Below, piece by piece: positions 31,331 to 41,164 of a DNA stretch of 64,000 bases. The notes beneath the pieces are model-generated. The model did no database searches, had not been told where the DNA came from, and saw only the letters and a list, made by a program, of their open reading frames with translations. Source of the DNA: Protopterus annectens (Eukaryota; Chordata; Ceratodontiformes; Protopteridae); NCBI RefSeq assembly GCF_019279795.1, contig NC_056732.1:1072912078-1072976077 (forward strand). Reading direction: 5' to 3'. Position 1 is the first letter of the stretch; the number at the start of each line of letters is the position of its first letter. The position numbers were made by a program, and so were the translations under genes.

Positions 31331-31810
31331 TTATATTACCACGGTTGGATTGAGAGACCACTTATGAGGTAGCAGAATAAGTTTGCTCAACCTGTCTACT
31401 AGAATGGTGGACTTTCCTGGTATGTGTGTTGCTATCAGAAAATGCTTGGAAGATACAGCCCACTTCCACACTCTCATTGCTGCTTGACATAACAGGTAGG
31501 AATGTGTTCCCCCTGTTTGTTGATGCACCAGACCTCCAACATGTTGTCCTTTTGGATAGGGATCATCCCTACATGGAGGACATCCTGAAAGGCCTGCAAT
31601 GTTAGGAGGACTGTCCTCATCTCTAAGACACTGATGTGAAGATTGGCCTCTGATGGGGACTATGTGCCTTGAACCATATTTGCCCTTTAATGCTTCCCCC
31701 CAAGTTGGGAAGCATCCATGATCACCATGGCTGTAGGACAGGGAGGGACAAAGGGACAGCCCTGGGATACTTCTTAAGACCAAATTAACCAAAGCACACA
31801 ATCTATGCAA
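31331..31810 (-). pseudogene. DIRS RNase H region
   Basis: The 159-codon segment carries GLVHQQTGGTHSYLL and THIPGKSTILVDRLSK, which correspond to the conserved N-x-x-GG and HIPG...AD.LSR parts of DIRS RNase H. It ends in a WSLNPTVV segment that typically follows. An MDAS-like catalytic segment near 31705-31715 is in a different frame. It lies directly downstream of RT. Confidence 0.7.
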
Positions 31811-32560
31811 ATTTTGGTAAGGCAGATTAGAAAGGACATAGTTGATGCCTGATGGACTATTGAACTGTTAGTATCCATTGCAACATCCTTATATAATACC
31901 TTGCCAAAGGAACCTTGGTGATAGAGGCTACCATGGATCCCAGAAGTTGTAAGACTAGCCTGGCTTGTGGAGTTTGAGGAGGGAGAAGCTGTCTTGCATG
32001 ACACCATAATATGGACAACCTGCTCTGTGGTAGCCTTGCTATTTGAACTGTAGTATACAAGTGTGCTGCTATGAACTCCAGGGTCTGTATTGCATACCAT
32101 TAAGATTTGTCATGGTTAACTGTAATTTTTAGATGAGAGTAAAGCTGAAGCAGATAGTTTCTGCCAGGACTAGAGGAGGCCTAGCAGGAGCAGTGAGGAG
32201 CCAGTCATCTAGATAGGGGAACACCCAGGTCTTTAGCAGTCTGAAATGAACTGCAACAACTGCTATAAAGTTGGCTAATACCCAGGGTACTGTGGTGAGG
32301 CCAATGGGCATGGCCTTGAATTAAAAATGACTGGCTCCCTGCCACAAGTGAAGAAACCTTTTGGAGAATCTGTCCATTTAGATGTGATAGTATGCCTCCT
32401 GAAGATCTATTGAGCACATCTAATCATGGACGGACTGTACTATGACCATCTGTAACTTTGAGTATTTGACATGATGATTCAGTTGACTGAGGTCCATAAC
32501 TGGCCTGAGGTCCCCATTCTTTTTTGACATTTAAAAGAATCTCAAATAAATTCCAAATCC
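31811..32560 (-). pseudogene. DIRS reverse transcriptase
   Basis: Motifs in order on the minus strand: KKNGDLRPVMDLSQLN near 32530, SIDLQEAYYHI near 32400, MPIGLTTVPWVLANF near 32305, and the catalytic VFPYLDDWLL (YLDD codons 32204-32215). The YLDDWLL context is characteristic of DIRS RTs. Stops (for example after YYHI) and frame changes make it a pseudogene. Confidence 0.8.
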
Positions 32561-35189
32561 TTGTTGGCCTGGTCAGACTTCTTATATGATTCTTTTTCCC
32601 AGCAGCTTTTCATTTTCTAGCACTGTGGCTGCCTTCCTCTGGGAGGGTGGCACATTGGAAAGTTTCTTTAGTGGCAGGGGGGAATAGAGAAAGGGAATGG
32701 TAATGATTTTCTAAATCCAGACATCTTTGCTGATGGACATCCAGGCTTCTGGATACAGAGATAAGTGCCCCCAACTGTCTCCAGAAGGCAGCAGTTGGGC
32801 AACTGTTCAGGAGTGCTGGTAAAGCTTTTTAGTGAAAGGACCTCTGAAACCTTGATTCTGAAAATTGCTTTGCCACTAGGGTGATGTCTCCTGTTTGAAT
32901 ACTCCCTCTGCCTCAGGGGGAGATCTATCTGTAGAAGAGCCTAGGGAGAACTCCTGGGACTTTCAGAACATTGTTTCACTCTTCTGATTTCTAGAGAAGT
33001 TCCTCGGGGGGGGGGGGGGTTGAAAACCATAAACCTATGGTAGAAAAAGTTTTCCCATTCTTCTCACTCCTGGAGAGCAGGTGTTTGATCTTAGGGCTAA
33101 AGAAAGTAGATCCATCAAAAGAAACATTGATGAAAGATGCCTTAAAAGGTTCTGCAAAATCACACAAGCACATTCAGGCATCTATCCTTATGGTGGCACC
33201 TGTGCCTGCAGCTCTTGAAACACCCTCATTGCATTGAAAATCAGCTGCATGGAGGCATTAAAATAGGATCGAAGGGAGACCAGTTGTGAATCCACAGTTT
33301 TCCTGTCCTTTGCAGACATGGACCCTGAGAGAGACTTGGAGAATTCCTTTGTCAAGTCTCTCTGAAACCTTGTCATGTGAGCCAAGTAATTCATTGAGGT
33401 CAGTGTGAAGGTTTATTGATGTATAAACTCACTTCCTAAATCTGTCCAAGGCCCTAGACCCTCTGTTAGGGGGATGGACAGATAAGCTCTCCTCAGCGTG
33501 CTCCTTTAAGTGGCTGATGCTACTACCATAGCATCCATTCCTGGGCCCTTTCTCCAGTGAGTGCGATCTTTAGGGGCAACTAAGTACTTCTTGGGTTTTC
33601 TGGGGATTGATTCTGTGATATCAGGTTCCTTACATGCCTGGTGAGAGATCTAGTTTATCATCTCATCAGCTAGAGAAACCACCTAAGATGTATCTGAGCC
33701 AGTAACAAGTCTCAAGAACAGATTCTTCCTGAGAAGGAGCTTTATAGGTTCATAGATAGGTTCATAGATTAGTACTAGGCTAACTGCCCTTATGGACCAT
33801 TTTAAGCCTAGCCAATTATCCCATGTGAGATTCAAACCCTGCACCTTCGGTTTATAAGGTAAACACATGAACCATTATACCAACCTCCCACCCTCAGACC
33901 AACCTCCTTTCTGTCTCAAAAGTTCAAGAATCTCTCCAAATGAGACATCCTCAAGAAGTGATCTGGAGGATTCCTCCCTTTTATTAAAATATATGTCTTC
34001 TGTCAACGACTCCTGTGGAGAGTCAGTCTACCTGCTCCTAAACTTATGCTTCTGAGGCGCTTCCATAGGAGGATGTTCAAGAGAAGATTTGGAAGCCTGA
34101 AGGGAGTCCTGAAGGAGGACTGTCTGGAGGCTAGTATGAACTGGCTGTCCTGATGGGATAGGTTGTGCAGGATCAGGGCGTAGGGCTGACAGTTTTGGTG
34201 TGGATGGAACTGAGGGGGGGTAAGAATATCTGACCTCATGTTTTGGAGAAAGCTGTCTGAGCTACCTCTAAGACAGAAGTCAAAGGAGAGCCCAAAACCA
34301 CTCAGGTAGGAACCAAAGCCACCACACCAGAAAGACCAGGGGCATCTCCTCAAGCCTGTCCCGAGACTGAAGTTGGAGCTGAGCTATCTAACACCAATGG
34401 TCCAAGGCATAGGGATGTCTCTGACAACTTTGGAGTTGAAAATTACCCAGAGACTTGGAAGCTAAGCTTTGGATTCGAGACCTGTCTGGCTCTGAGGAAA
34501 TCAGTGCTGGTTGGCTCAGAAAAGATGCCAGAGTCAAAGAAGAGCACAACTTCAGATTCAATGAGGACAATCCTGGAATCTTGGATCCAAGGTCCCTGAA
34601 ACTGGAGGCAGATCTGTGTAGGAGTAAATATAGGCAAGGAAGAGTGTCCAAAGCTCATGGGTCCAATGTGAGTCAGAGATGCGAGAACTTCAACTGAATC
34701 TGAGTCCAGAGGAATTTTTTCATCATTCTATCTGCATCAACCTCTGACAGACTTCTGGCAGACCTAAAAGAAGAAGATAAAGAATGAGGTCTAGAAGCCT
34801 TGAGTATTGGTGGCTTTTGGAGAAAGGGAGAATGCAGTCTAGGGTAGACTGGCTCTGGAGAAGCTCTAAGTTCCTTTTGAGGAGAAATTCTTGTTTGGAC
34901 AGGGGTAAGATCCAGAGTGGCTGACAGATCCAAGGACTTAAGAAGTTTTGCCAACAGAGCAGAAGACAATGCCAAAGGAGTGTATTAAGGGATCACTTCC
35001 TTGTTTCTTTGCCCTTCTCCTTGGGCTTATAACTCTTCCCCCCTTATGATTATCTGAGAGCTTCCTCCTGCATTGAGATGCTCCAGGAGCAGTAGAAGAA
35101 GAAGAAGAAGAAAAAGAAGAAGAAGAAGGAGCAGATTTTGCAGATTCCAAGGGTGGATGAGACTCTTTATCACCAATTTGTTTTGGCAC
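32561..35189 (-). pseudogene. DIRS Gag-like region (degenerate)
   Basis: A series of broken minus-strand frames. The most 5' segment (35189-34938) begins MPKQIGDKE and has a Ser-rich tract encoded by a GAAGAA-type microsatellite (35096-35130), then a basic stretch (PRRRAKKQ). Further Ser/Pro-rich segments occupy 34975-34003. A helical segment with MTRFQRDLTKEF lies at 33394-33188. The identity rests on position 5' of the DIRS RT and on composition, not on a specific motif. A G12 run at 33007-33019 and a SINE at 33747-33893 interrupt it. Confidence 0.55.
33747..33893 (-). mobile_element. tRNA-derived SINE inside DIRS Gag region
   Basis: The minus strand begins with a tRNA-like head: box A TGGTATAATGG and box B GGGTTTGAATC (one C-to-T from consensus). 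The body GGCTAGGCTTAAAATGG and TTAGCCTAGTACT follows, then two tandem CTATGAAC-type tail units. This is the clearest full copy of the family in the window. Confidence 0.82.
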
Positions 35190-35528
35190 TCAGCAACTAC
35201 ACCATGCCAAATGCCATACCAATGCCAGAATTTTCTTTGACGTGAGAACCCCCTGAACAATATTCATAACTGGAATGAGAGTCAGAATTTGGCATTTTAT
35301 AGCCATAAGACATACATTTCTAAAAACCGGTAGGTTTATTTGCCATAATAGCAGTAATACAACATGCAGAACAAAAACAACAGCAGCAACAACAACAATA
35401 ACAACAAGAAGATCAAGATACCAGATTTAAAAGTACTCAACTAATGACTAAAAAGGTCAAAAGCAAAATAAGCTAAAGCACTTATATGAGACAGCCTGAG
35501 CCAATGAATCCAAATATGTACACAAAGA

Positions 35529-35700
35529 GGGCAAACAAGATTTAAGGTAATGCTGGGGACTGGATGGGATTATGGATAAGGAGAGGAGCCTAATCTATGG
35601 ATCCTAGACCCTGAAAAAGTGGCTGAAATTAGATCTGAGGTCGGATCCAAAACCTATCAGTTGAGGAATGGATGGAAAAGACAGCATCAGATAATGAAAT
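35529..35700. repeat. DIRS right inverted terminal repeat
   Basis: 35529-35672 is the inverted match of 5248-5391 (shared AAGTGGCTGAA and CCTATCAG cores). The outer edge 35652-35690 (TTGAGGAATGGATGGAAAAG) matches the ICR at 5630-5675. Confidence 0.75.
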
Positions 35701-36425
35701 TTTCCTTCTCAGGTTTTGCTCAGTGTACAGTTAATTAGATTTTGTATTTTTGTATTCAGTATTAGTGAACCACCAATCCTTCAGGTGCATTTATTTCATG
35801 TTTGGCTTAAAATACCTTTGCTACAATCATCAACATCCTTGAAGCTCACAGAAACCTCTACGAAAATTGGAACTTCTAGATTCAAAAACATGAATTGTAT
35901 TTCACTGCAAATAGAATTGCAGACAAGCCAGACAATAGACAGAGAAAAGTCTTAGATATATTACAATGCAAGTAAGATTTTTCCATATGTAAAGTATTTA
36001 TTTGTCAGAAGAAATCAAGGAGTTCTGGACGTTTAGATTTTGATCTGACTGATCTGAAACATAGAGCAAAAGACTGAGTCTGGATTTCATGATCTCCTGT
36101 TCGTCATACTAAGCTCATGTTGCATTGAGCGGTGTTGAGCAGCAAATTTGTGATTCAGGAAACAGGAGTGATCATTGTGGCTGTCTGTAAAACAAGGGTT
36201 AGCCTCAGAGTATGCTTATGATCATATAATGAGCTGTGCTGTATGCTAATGAAGCAAAAACACACAGGATCAATTCAGAAACATATAAAACAAGCACCAG
36301 TATGACACACCCACTTTAGCTCTGAATTCTAACACATGCTGGAATACAGCCACAGAAAACCTGTAAAAAAATATTAGGGCTTGCTGCAGCCATTGTAAAC
36401 CTGTAAAAGCAAGAAGTTGCCATAG
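35701..36425. other. unassigned DNA between DIRS and Harbinger relic
   Basis: AT-rich. It may include the 5' flank of the Harbinger transposon, but I could not identify terminal repeats. Confidence 0.4.
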
Positions 36426-36428
36426 AAA

Positions 36429-37206
36429 GTGCTGCTGCTGTTGTTACCAGACATCATCCATGAAAGGGTAGGGTTATTGAAATGCATTTACCTTACCATG
36501 GGGCTACATGAAATAGAGATAATGGACTACTATAGGGTGGACAGAGATACTATAAAGGAAATAGTACATATCTGCCAGCCCCATCTTAGACCCCATGGGA
36601 ATTGTGGAGAACTCATTCCAGTGAATAGGAAGGTATATGAGGCTTTTTGTAGTTTTAGGGACTTGTCAGTAACCTACACAGGGACACAACCAGGGGTTCC
36701 ACAGGTGTCTGGTTCAAGAATACTCCACCACTTGCTCAATGCAATGCATCAATGTGTCAGAGAGCATACCTCATTTCCATGTACTCCAGGAGAGAGTGAA
36801 CTACCATAGTGCAAAATGTCTATGCCATAGCCCATTACCCTGAGGTACTGCAGGCCATAAACTGCAACCACAGTGAAATAAAGACCCCACCTGGTGAACT
36901 AGGAAAGATGTACATGAGCAGAAAAGGGTATCACTCCATCAACTGCCAGATGGTCTGTAATGTAAAGTTATCATCTACAATGTGTGTGCAGACCATCCAG
37001 ACAGTTTCTATGACTCCCACATATGGCACACCTGTAACTTCTATCAAAGGTTTGCAAGGGGTGATTTCCCACAAAGACGTCTAGTGGGGAATGCTGGATA
37101 TGCCCTAGAACCTTGTGTCATGACTCCTCTGAGAAACCCACATAACTGCATTGAGCAAGGTTACAACATTATCATGCACAGAATACATACCTTAAAAAGA
37201 TTTTAA
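36429..37206 (+). pseudogene. PIF/Harbinger transposase (HARBI1-like), broken
   Basis: Three overlapping frames (36429-36806, 36809-37084, 36982-37206) together resemble the HARBI1-like nuclease. The N-terminal region is followed by HYPEVLQAINCNHSEIKTP, the GKMYMSRKGYHSIN block with QMVC, a DSFYDSHIWH segment, and GNAGYALEPCVMTPLRNP. Family knowledge places catalytic Asp residues in the first and last blocks. Here both read Asn (AINCNH, VGNAGY). A stop near 36807, a frameshift near 37000 and these substitutions indicate a dead transposase, not the host HARBI1 gene. Confidence 0.82.
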
Positions 37207-37209
37207 ACA

Positions 37210-37740
37210 ATAACTTAAGTAGTGCTATAGTGATATTGTTGCCAGGACTTTGTTCAGCAGCACTTGGGGAAATAAGGCAATCTCCCCTAGCAGGATGGAA
37301 GTTTCATAACCCATGTTATGCTTATAAGGCATAGATAAACCCCTATGGGCACTTGGAATATGTTAATTAGATTGCACATCATTATTCAGATGTGCTTTAT
37401 TAGCAGTACTAGTCAATCAATAATGTGCTAAGGATCCATGCTAATGAGAACCACACTTTGAGAGGGTATGTCAGGCAAATCAGCTTAAGTTACTGACACA
37501 CTGAAGTAAGATTGAACTTTGACACACATATTTATGCATATAATTCTAATATTCATGAAGGTGGATGTGCACACATCTCAGACATGGGATGACGATGGCC
37601 AACAATGTGGTTGTAACCAAAAGCATGTATACAGCTCAAAAACAAGTGCTTATATTTATGCCAACCTTTATGATATTCCTTGAACAAAGGTAGTAAAGTT
37701 AAGTAATCTACTACAATGTTATCAATAAAATAAAACAACT
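37210..37740. other. unassigned DNA
   Basis: AT-rich. It possibly contains the 3' end of the Harbinger element. No terminal repeat was identified. Confidence 0.4.
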
Positions 37741-38067
37741 ACTAAAACCGAAAAAGAAGGAAATACAACCAAAATCCACACATGAAAAAGTTTATTCTCC
37801 TGGCACCTCGGCCACTAAGCCTTCTAGGGAGGATAAAAAATTTAATCACATGCAATAAATAAATAAATATTATTAACAATTAATTAATTAGGAAAAATCT
37901 TTGAATTATAGGTTCGATTAAGACCATTTAGTGTCAATATTAAATTTAAATATAAAACACTCTCCTTATATTGCAACTTCTTATCAGTAATTAATTTCTA
38001 ACATTATAAAATATCTTTTATCTTTTATTTTCTTTTCCTGGAATTAGTTCTAGAAAACAATATTTTT

Positions 38068-39357
38068 ATGTTTAAAGATATGATCTATAGACAGAAAGAT
38101 GGCGTAGCTATGGGCACGTTGTGTGCCAATAGCTACGCCAACATGTTCCTTCCATCTTGGGAAGAACATGTATTATTTACACAACTTTTTAAGGAGCATG
38201 TGATATTTTATAGACGTTTCATAGATGATGTCTTTGTTCTTTGGAAAGGAACGTCATGTCAACTTGAATCCATGCATCTAATTATGAATAATTTAATTCC
38301 ATGTCTTAAATTTACCATGCAATTCTCAGATGATAGAATTGAGTTTTTAGACCTCTATATAGAGAGGTTGCAAGGTAATTTAATTAACACAGGAGTCTAT
38401 CGAAAAGCTTGTCACTGCAATTCATTGTTTTTAAGATCTAGCATGCATCCACCCTTTGTTTTTAAGAATATTGTGAAAGGACAAGCAATAAGAGCTTCAA
38501 GACTGAATTCTATGGACAAGGGCTTCCATACCGAGTTAAATGATTTAAAGTATAGATTATTAAATAGAGGCTATAATGCTGAAGAGATACGTTCACATGT
38601 AGACATAGTACATAGCTTACGTTCTACTACAGCCATGCCATATTTTGGACCTAGTAATATTAATTATACTAAAGATGATAATAAACGTGAATCGTTTATT
38701 AAATTTTCCACCTTTTTTTCTTCTGACTATCTAGAGATTAAGCAAATTTTAGACAAACATTGGGACATCTTACAGGTAGATGAAGATATTAAGCAGATAG
38801 TAGGAGAAACACCTAGGTTCCTTTTCAGGAATAAACATAACTTAAAAAGAATGTTATGTTATCCTAAATTAGAAAGGAAATCTATGCATATTGGATGCAC
38901 TAGACCTTGTGGTCACTGCAATTTCTGTTCTTATATAGACAGCAGTACAGAATTTTTACATCCAGATTTACAGAAAGTTTTTAATATTAAAGCAAATGCC
39001 AACTGCATGACTCCCCATGTGATATATCTAACTGTTTGTCAATTATGCTCATCCTTCTATGTTGGAAAGACCAATCGTCCACTCAGAGATAGGATGAGAG
39101 AGCATATATATCACATGAGAAAAGGCACATTACATAATGCTCTTGCTAAGCATATAATGCTATATAATGATAAACATAGATTCTTATTTAGGGTACTAGA
39201 AGTTATAATTCCGAATTCTAGGGGAGGTGATATTAAGATATACACAGAGAGCAAGGAGACAGAATGGATAATTTTATTAAGATCAGATAGAGGACTTGGC
39301 CTTAATGATAGGGCCTCGATAAAACCAAAATTGAAACAGCGTAGAAATGTTAAATAA
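38068..39357 (+). CDS. PLE B RT palm plus GIY-YIG endonuclease, 429 aa
   Basis: One long open frame. It starts in the RT at the RQKDGVAMGTLCANSYAN segment, with catalytic FYRRFIDDVFVLW near residues 48-60, VYRKACHCNSLF and SMHPPFVFKN. A Cys-rich linker follows (PCGHCNFCSY, near residue 295). The GIY-YIG domain has VIYLTVCQLC, FYVGKTNR and RDRMREHI, and a catalytic-type Glu lies in KETEWIILLR. The RT fingers and N-terminal region normally found in PLEs are absent upstream, so the element is 5'-truncated although the frame itself is intact. Confidence 0.85.
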   Translation: MFKDMIYRQKDGVAMGTLCANSYANMFLPSWEEHVLFTQLFKEHVIFYRRFIDDVFVLWKGTSCQLESMHLIMNNLIPCLKFTMQFSDDRIEFLDLYIERLQGNLINTGVYRKACHCNSLFLRSSMHPPFVFKNIVKGQAIRASRLNSMDKGFHTELNDLKYRLLNRGYNAEEIRSHVDIVHSLRSTTAMPYFGPSNINYTKDDNKRESFIKFSTFFSSDYLEIKQILDKHWDILQVDEDIKQIVGETPRFLFRNKHNLKRMLCYPKLERKSMHIGCTRPCGHCNFCSYIDSSTEFLHPDLQKVFNIKANANCMTPHVIYLTVCQLCSSFYVGKTNRPLRDRMREHIYHMRKGTLHNALAKHIMLYNDKHRFLFRVLEVIIPNSRGGDIKIYTESKETEWIILLRSDRGLGLNDRASIKPKLKQRRNVK

Positions 39358-39531
39358 TATATGAGTAGTCCCTATAGTACACATATATCACTGCCTCTAC
39401 GTCTCTAAGAAAGCTGCTACTAGAAATAGACTATTTACATACATTATCATTGTATGTCTAGACATGAGTCTTTGTATATATGTATGTATGATTTTATTCA
39501 TTCTGTACAAATTGAGCTCACACATTCATAA

Positions 39532-39535
<4 letters not shown>

Positions 39536-39596
<61 letters not shown>
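39536..39596. repeat. (TA)n microsatellite in PLE B 3' UTR
   Basis: About 28 TA units. Open frames across it are artefacts. Confidence 0.95.
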
Positions 39597-39597
<1 letters not shown>

Positions 39598-39826
39598 ATA
39601 TATTTTTTATAAACTGTTTTTATTTGTTCACCATATATTATATATTTTATATCTTATATTATATTACGTTTTAGTCTAGGAGGCTTAGGTTTAATCACGT
39701 GTATACATATATGGATATATGTTTATATCTGTCTCTTTAAATGGTGATATCAATGAATTACGTTGAATTGATTAACTGAGAAGTCTTTCATATATAACCT
39801 GTTTAATTTGGGAGTGAATGTAAGAT

Positions 39827-39848
39827 CTGATGAAGCTACATAGCGAAA
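39827..39848 (+). ncRNA. hammerhead-like core, PLE B
   Basis: Canonical CTGATGA (39827-39833), a GCTA-CA-TAGC hairpin (39835-39844), then GAAA (39845-39848) and GCGC. The three core elements are in the right order and spacing for a hammerhead ribozyme. Stems I and III are not obvious by eye. Confidence 0.5.
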
Positions 39849-39960
39849 GCGCTTATCTCTGATTATATATTTTTACATAATAAAGAACTTGGTGGTTATA
39901 CAACTTGCGTATCAACTTGCTTTCGCTCAGTTCTGCTACCTTTTATTATTTTAATAACTA

Positions 39961-41110
39961 ATTATAAAATATCTGTTTCAAAACAATGCCTTTCAAATTC
40001 AACATTTCGTGTTTGTGATGTTTGTTATAATGAACTGCCAGTGGATTTTCCTGACATTATTACATATGCTCCTTAAATGCTCTTGAATACTAATGGAAAA
40101 TGTTTGGCCTCACCTATATAAAACAAATGATGGAACATTCAATAGCATAAATTACTGAAATGCAGGTAGAATTATATATGCCTTTATTGTCCAATTTTTT
40201 ATCATTAATTTTATAAAACGTTTGACAAATTAGGGGACAGATAGTACAATTGCCACAGAGGGCAGTGTCCCCTCCAGCTCAAATCTATATTAATATGCTG
40301 TTCTAATTGAATAAAATGACCACTTGTAAGATAACCAGCTATGGGCTTTCCCTTATAATTTGAAATTAGAGGAGTTTTACACAAAGAAGCATGTAATGCT
40401 GATTACATTTGTAAAATGCTCCATTTCTTTCTTATAATAGAAACAATTTCACTAGATAACGCTTTACACTGCAAAATGCATATAACTTGCTTTCTGTTTC
40501 ATGTGATCCTACTATTCCCATAGTTAATACTAGAACTGGGGTATACATTACATCTGCTGCCAACAACCTTTCTCTCTGAATATTAGCAACCTGTCAATAT
40601 GCTGAAAAAGCATCTTCTTTATTATAACCCCTATTTACTTATTAGATTTGTTATAAATTTAGCCCTATTAGAACATAACTTCTTGATCCTAAGACATTAT
40701 CCCTTAGGTAAGGAATAAATAAGATGATCAGGGTGAAAACTGGAGCCAAACAAATAATCCAAAGAGCTATCAGGCTTTCTATATATTTTAGAATCAATCA
40801 TATTACCTGACATTCCCTGTAAAGTGACATCTAAATAATTAATCACTGAAATATGATTGCTATAAATAAAATCTAAGCCAAACTGATTATTTCTAAATTC
40901 ATCAATAAAATGTAAAACACATGTAGAATCCTCCTTATAAATGAAAATCAAATAATCAATAAAACAAAACTAATACAGCAACTGTTGAACAAAAAAAAAA
41001 AAAAAAAAAAAGAAAAAGAACTACCATAAATACATTCTTTTTCAAATAGACCTGTAAATAAACATGAATAACAATGGGCAAAAGATGCTCCCCCCAGTGG
41101 TGCCTTTAAG
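39961..41110 (-). pseudogene. Penelope-like element C, decayed RT/GIY-YIG
   Basis: The minus strand from about 41095 shows an APLGGASFAHCYSCLFTGLF segment (the RT motif equivalent to MGTPCANTYAN). At 40951-40697 comes an RT stretch (VINYLDVTLQG ... IYRKPDSSLDYLF ... SFHPDHLIYSLPKG). Remnants of the Cys linker lie near 40240-40275 and of the GIY-YIG domain near 40020-40150. A poly-A run (40987-41010) interrupts it. It is a different, older PLE lineage, facing PLE B tail to tail. Confidence 0.75.
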
Positions 41111-41164
41111 CTGCATTTTTTATTTTATTTTATCAAACACAGACACCCAAAAAATATATTGCAT

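Larger units (their letters stand above)
5195..35700 (-). mobile_element. DIRS-type retrotransposon, interrupted by tandem ERV
   Basis: A single DIRS element reads on the minus strand from about 35700 down to 5195. In coding order it shows a Ser-rich Gag-like region, RT (YLDD), RNase H, and a tyrosine recombinase (YR) split by the ERV at 6022-29208. Inverted termini (5248-5391 and 35529-35672) and an internal complementary region (about 5575-5680) are present. DIRS elements integrate through a tyrosine recombinase instead of a DDE integrase and make no target duplication. Without the ERV the element is about 7.3 kb. It also carries a foldback element (about 29900-30290) and a SINE (33747-33893). 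All frames are broken. Confidence 0.85.
37750..39960 (+). mobile_element. Penelope-like element B
   Basis: The unit holds an AT-rich 5' part, a 429-codon RT/GIY-YIG frame (38068-39357), a 3' UTR with a (TA) microsatellite (39536-39596) and a hammerhead-like core at 39827-39848. It differs clearly in sequence from the PLE in the ERV. The left boundary is uncertain. On the right it meets another PLE in opposite orientation. Confidence 0.75.

Noticed and set aside
36429-37206. Host HARBI1 gene
   Set aside because: A stop, a frameshift and altered catalytic residues indicate a transposon relic.
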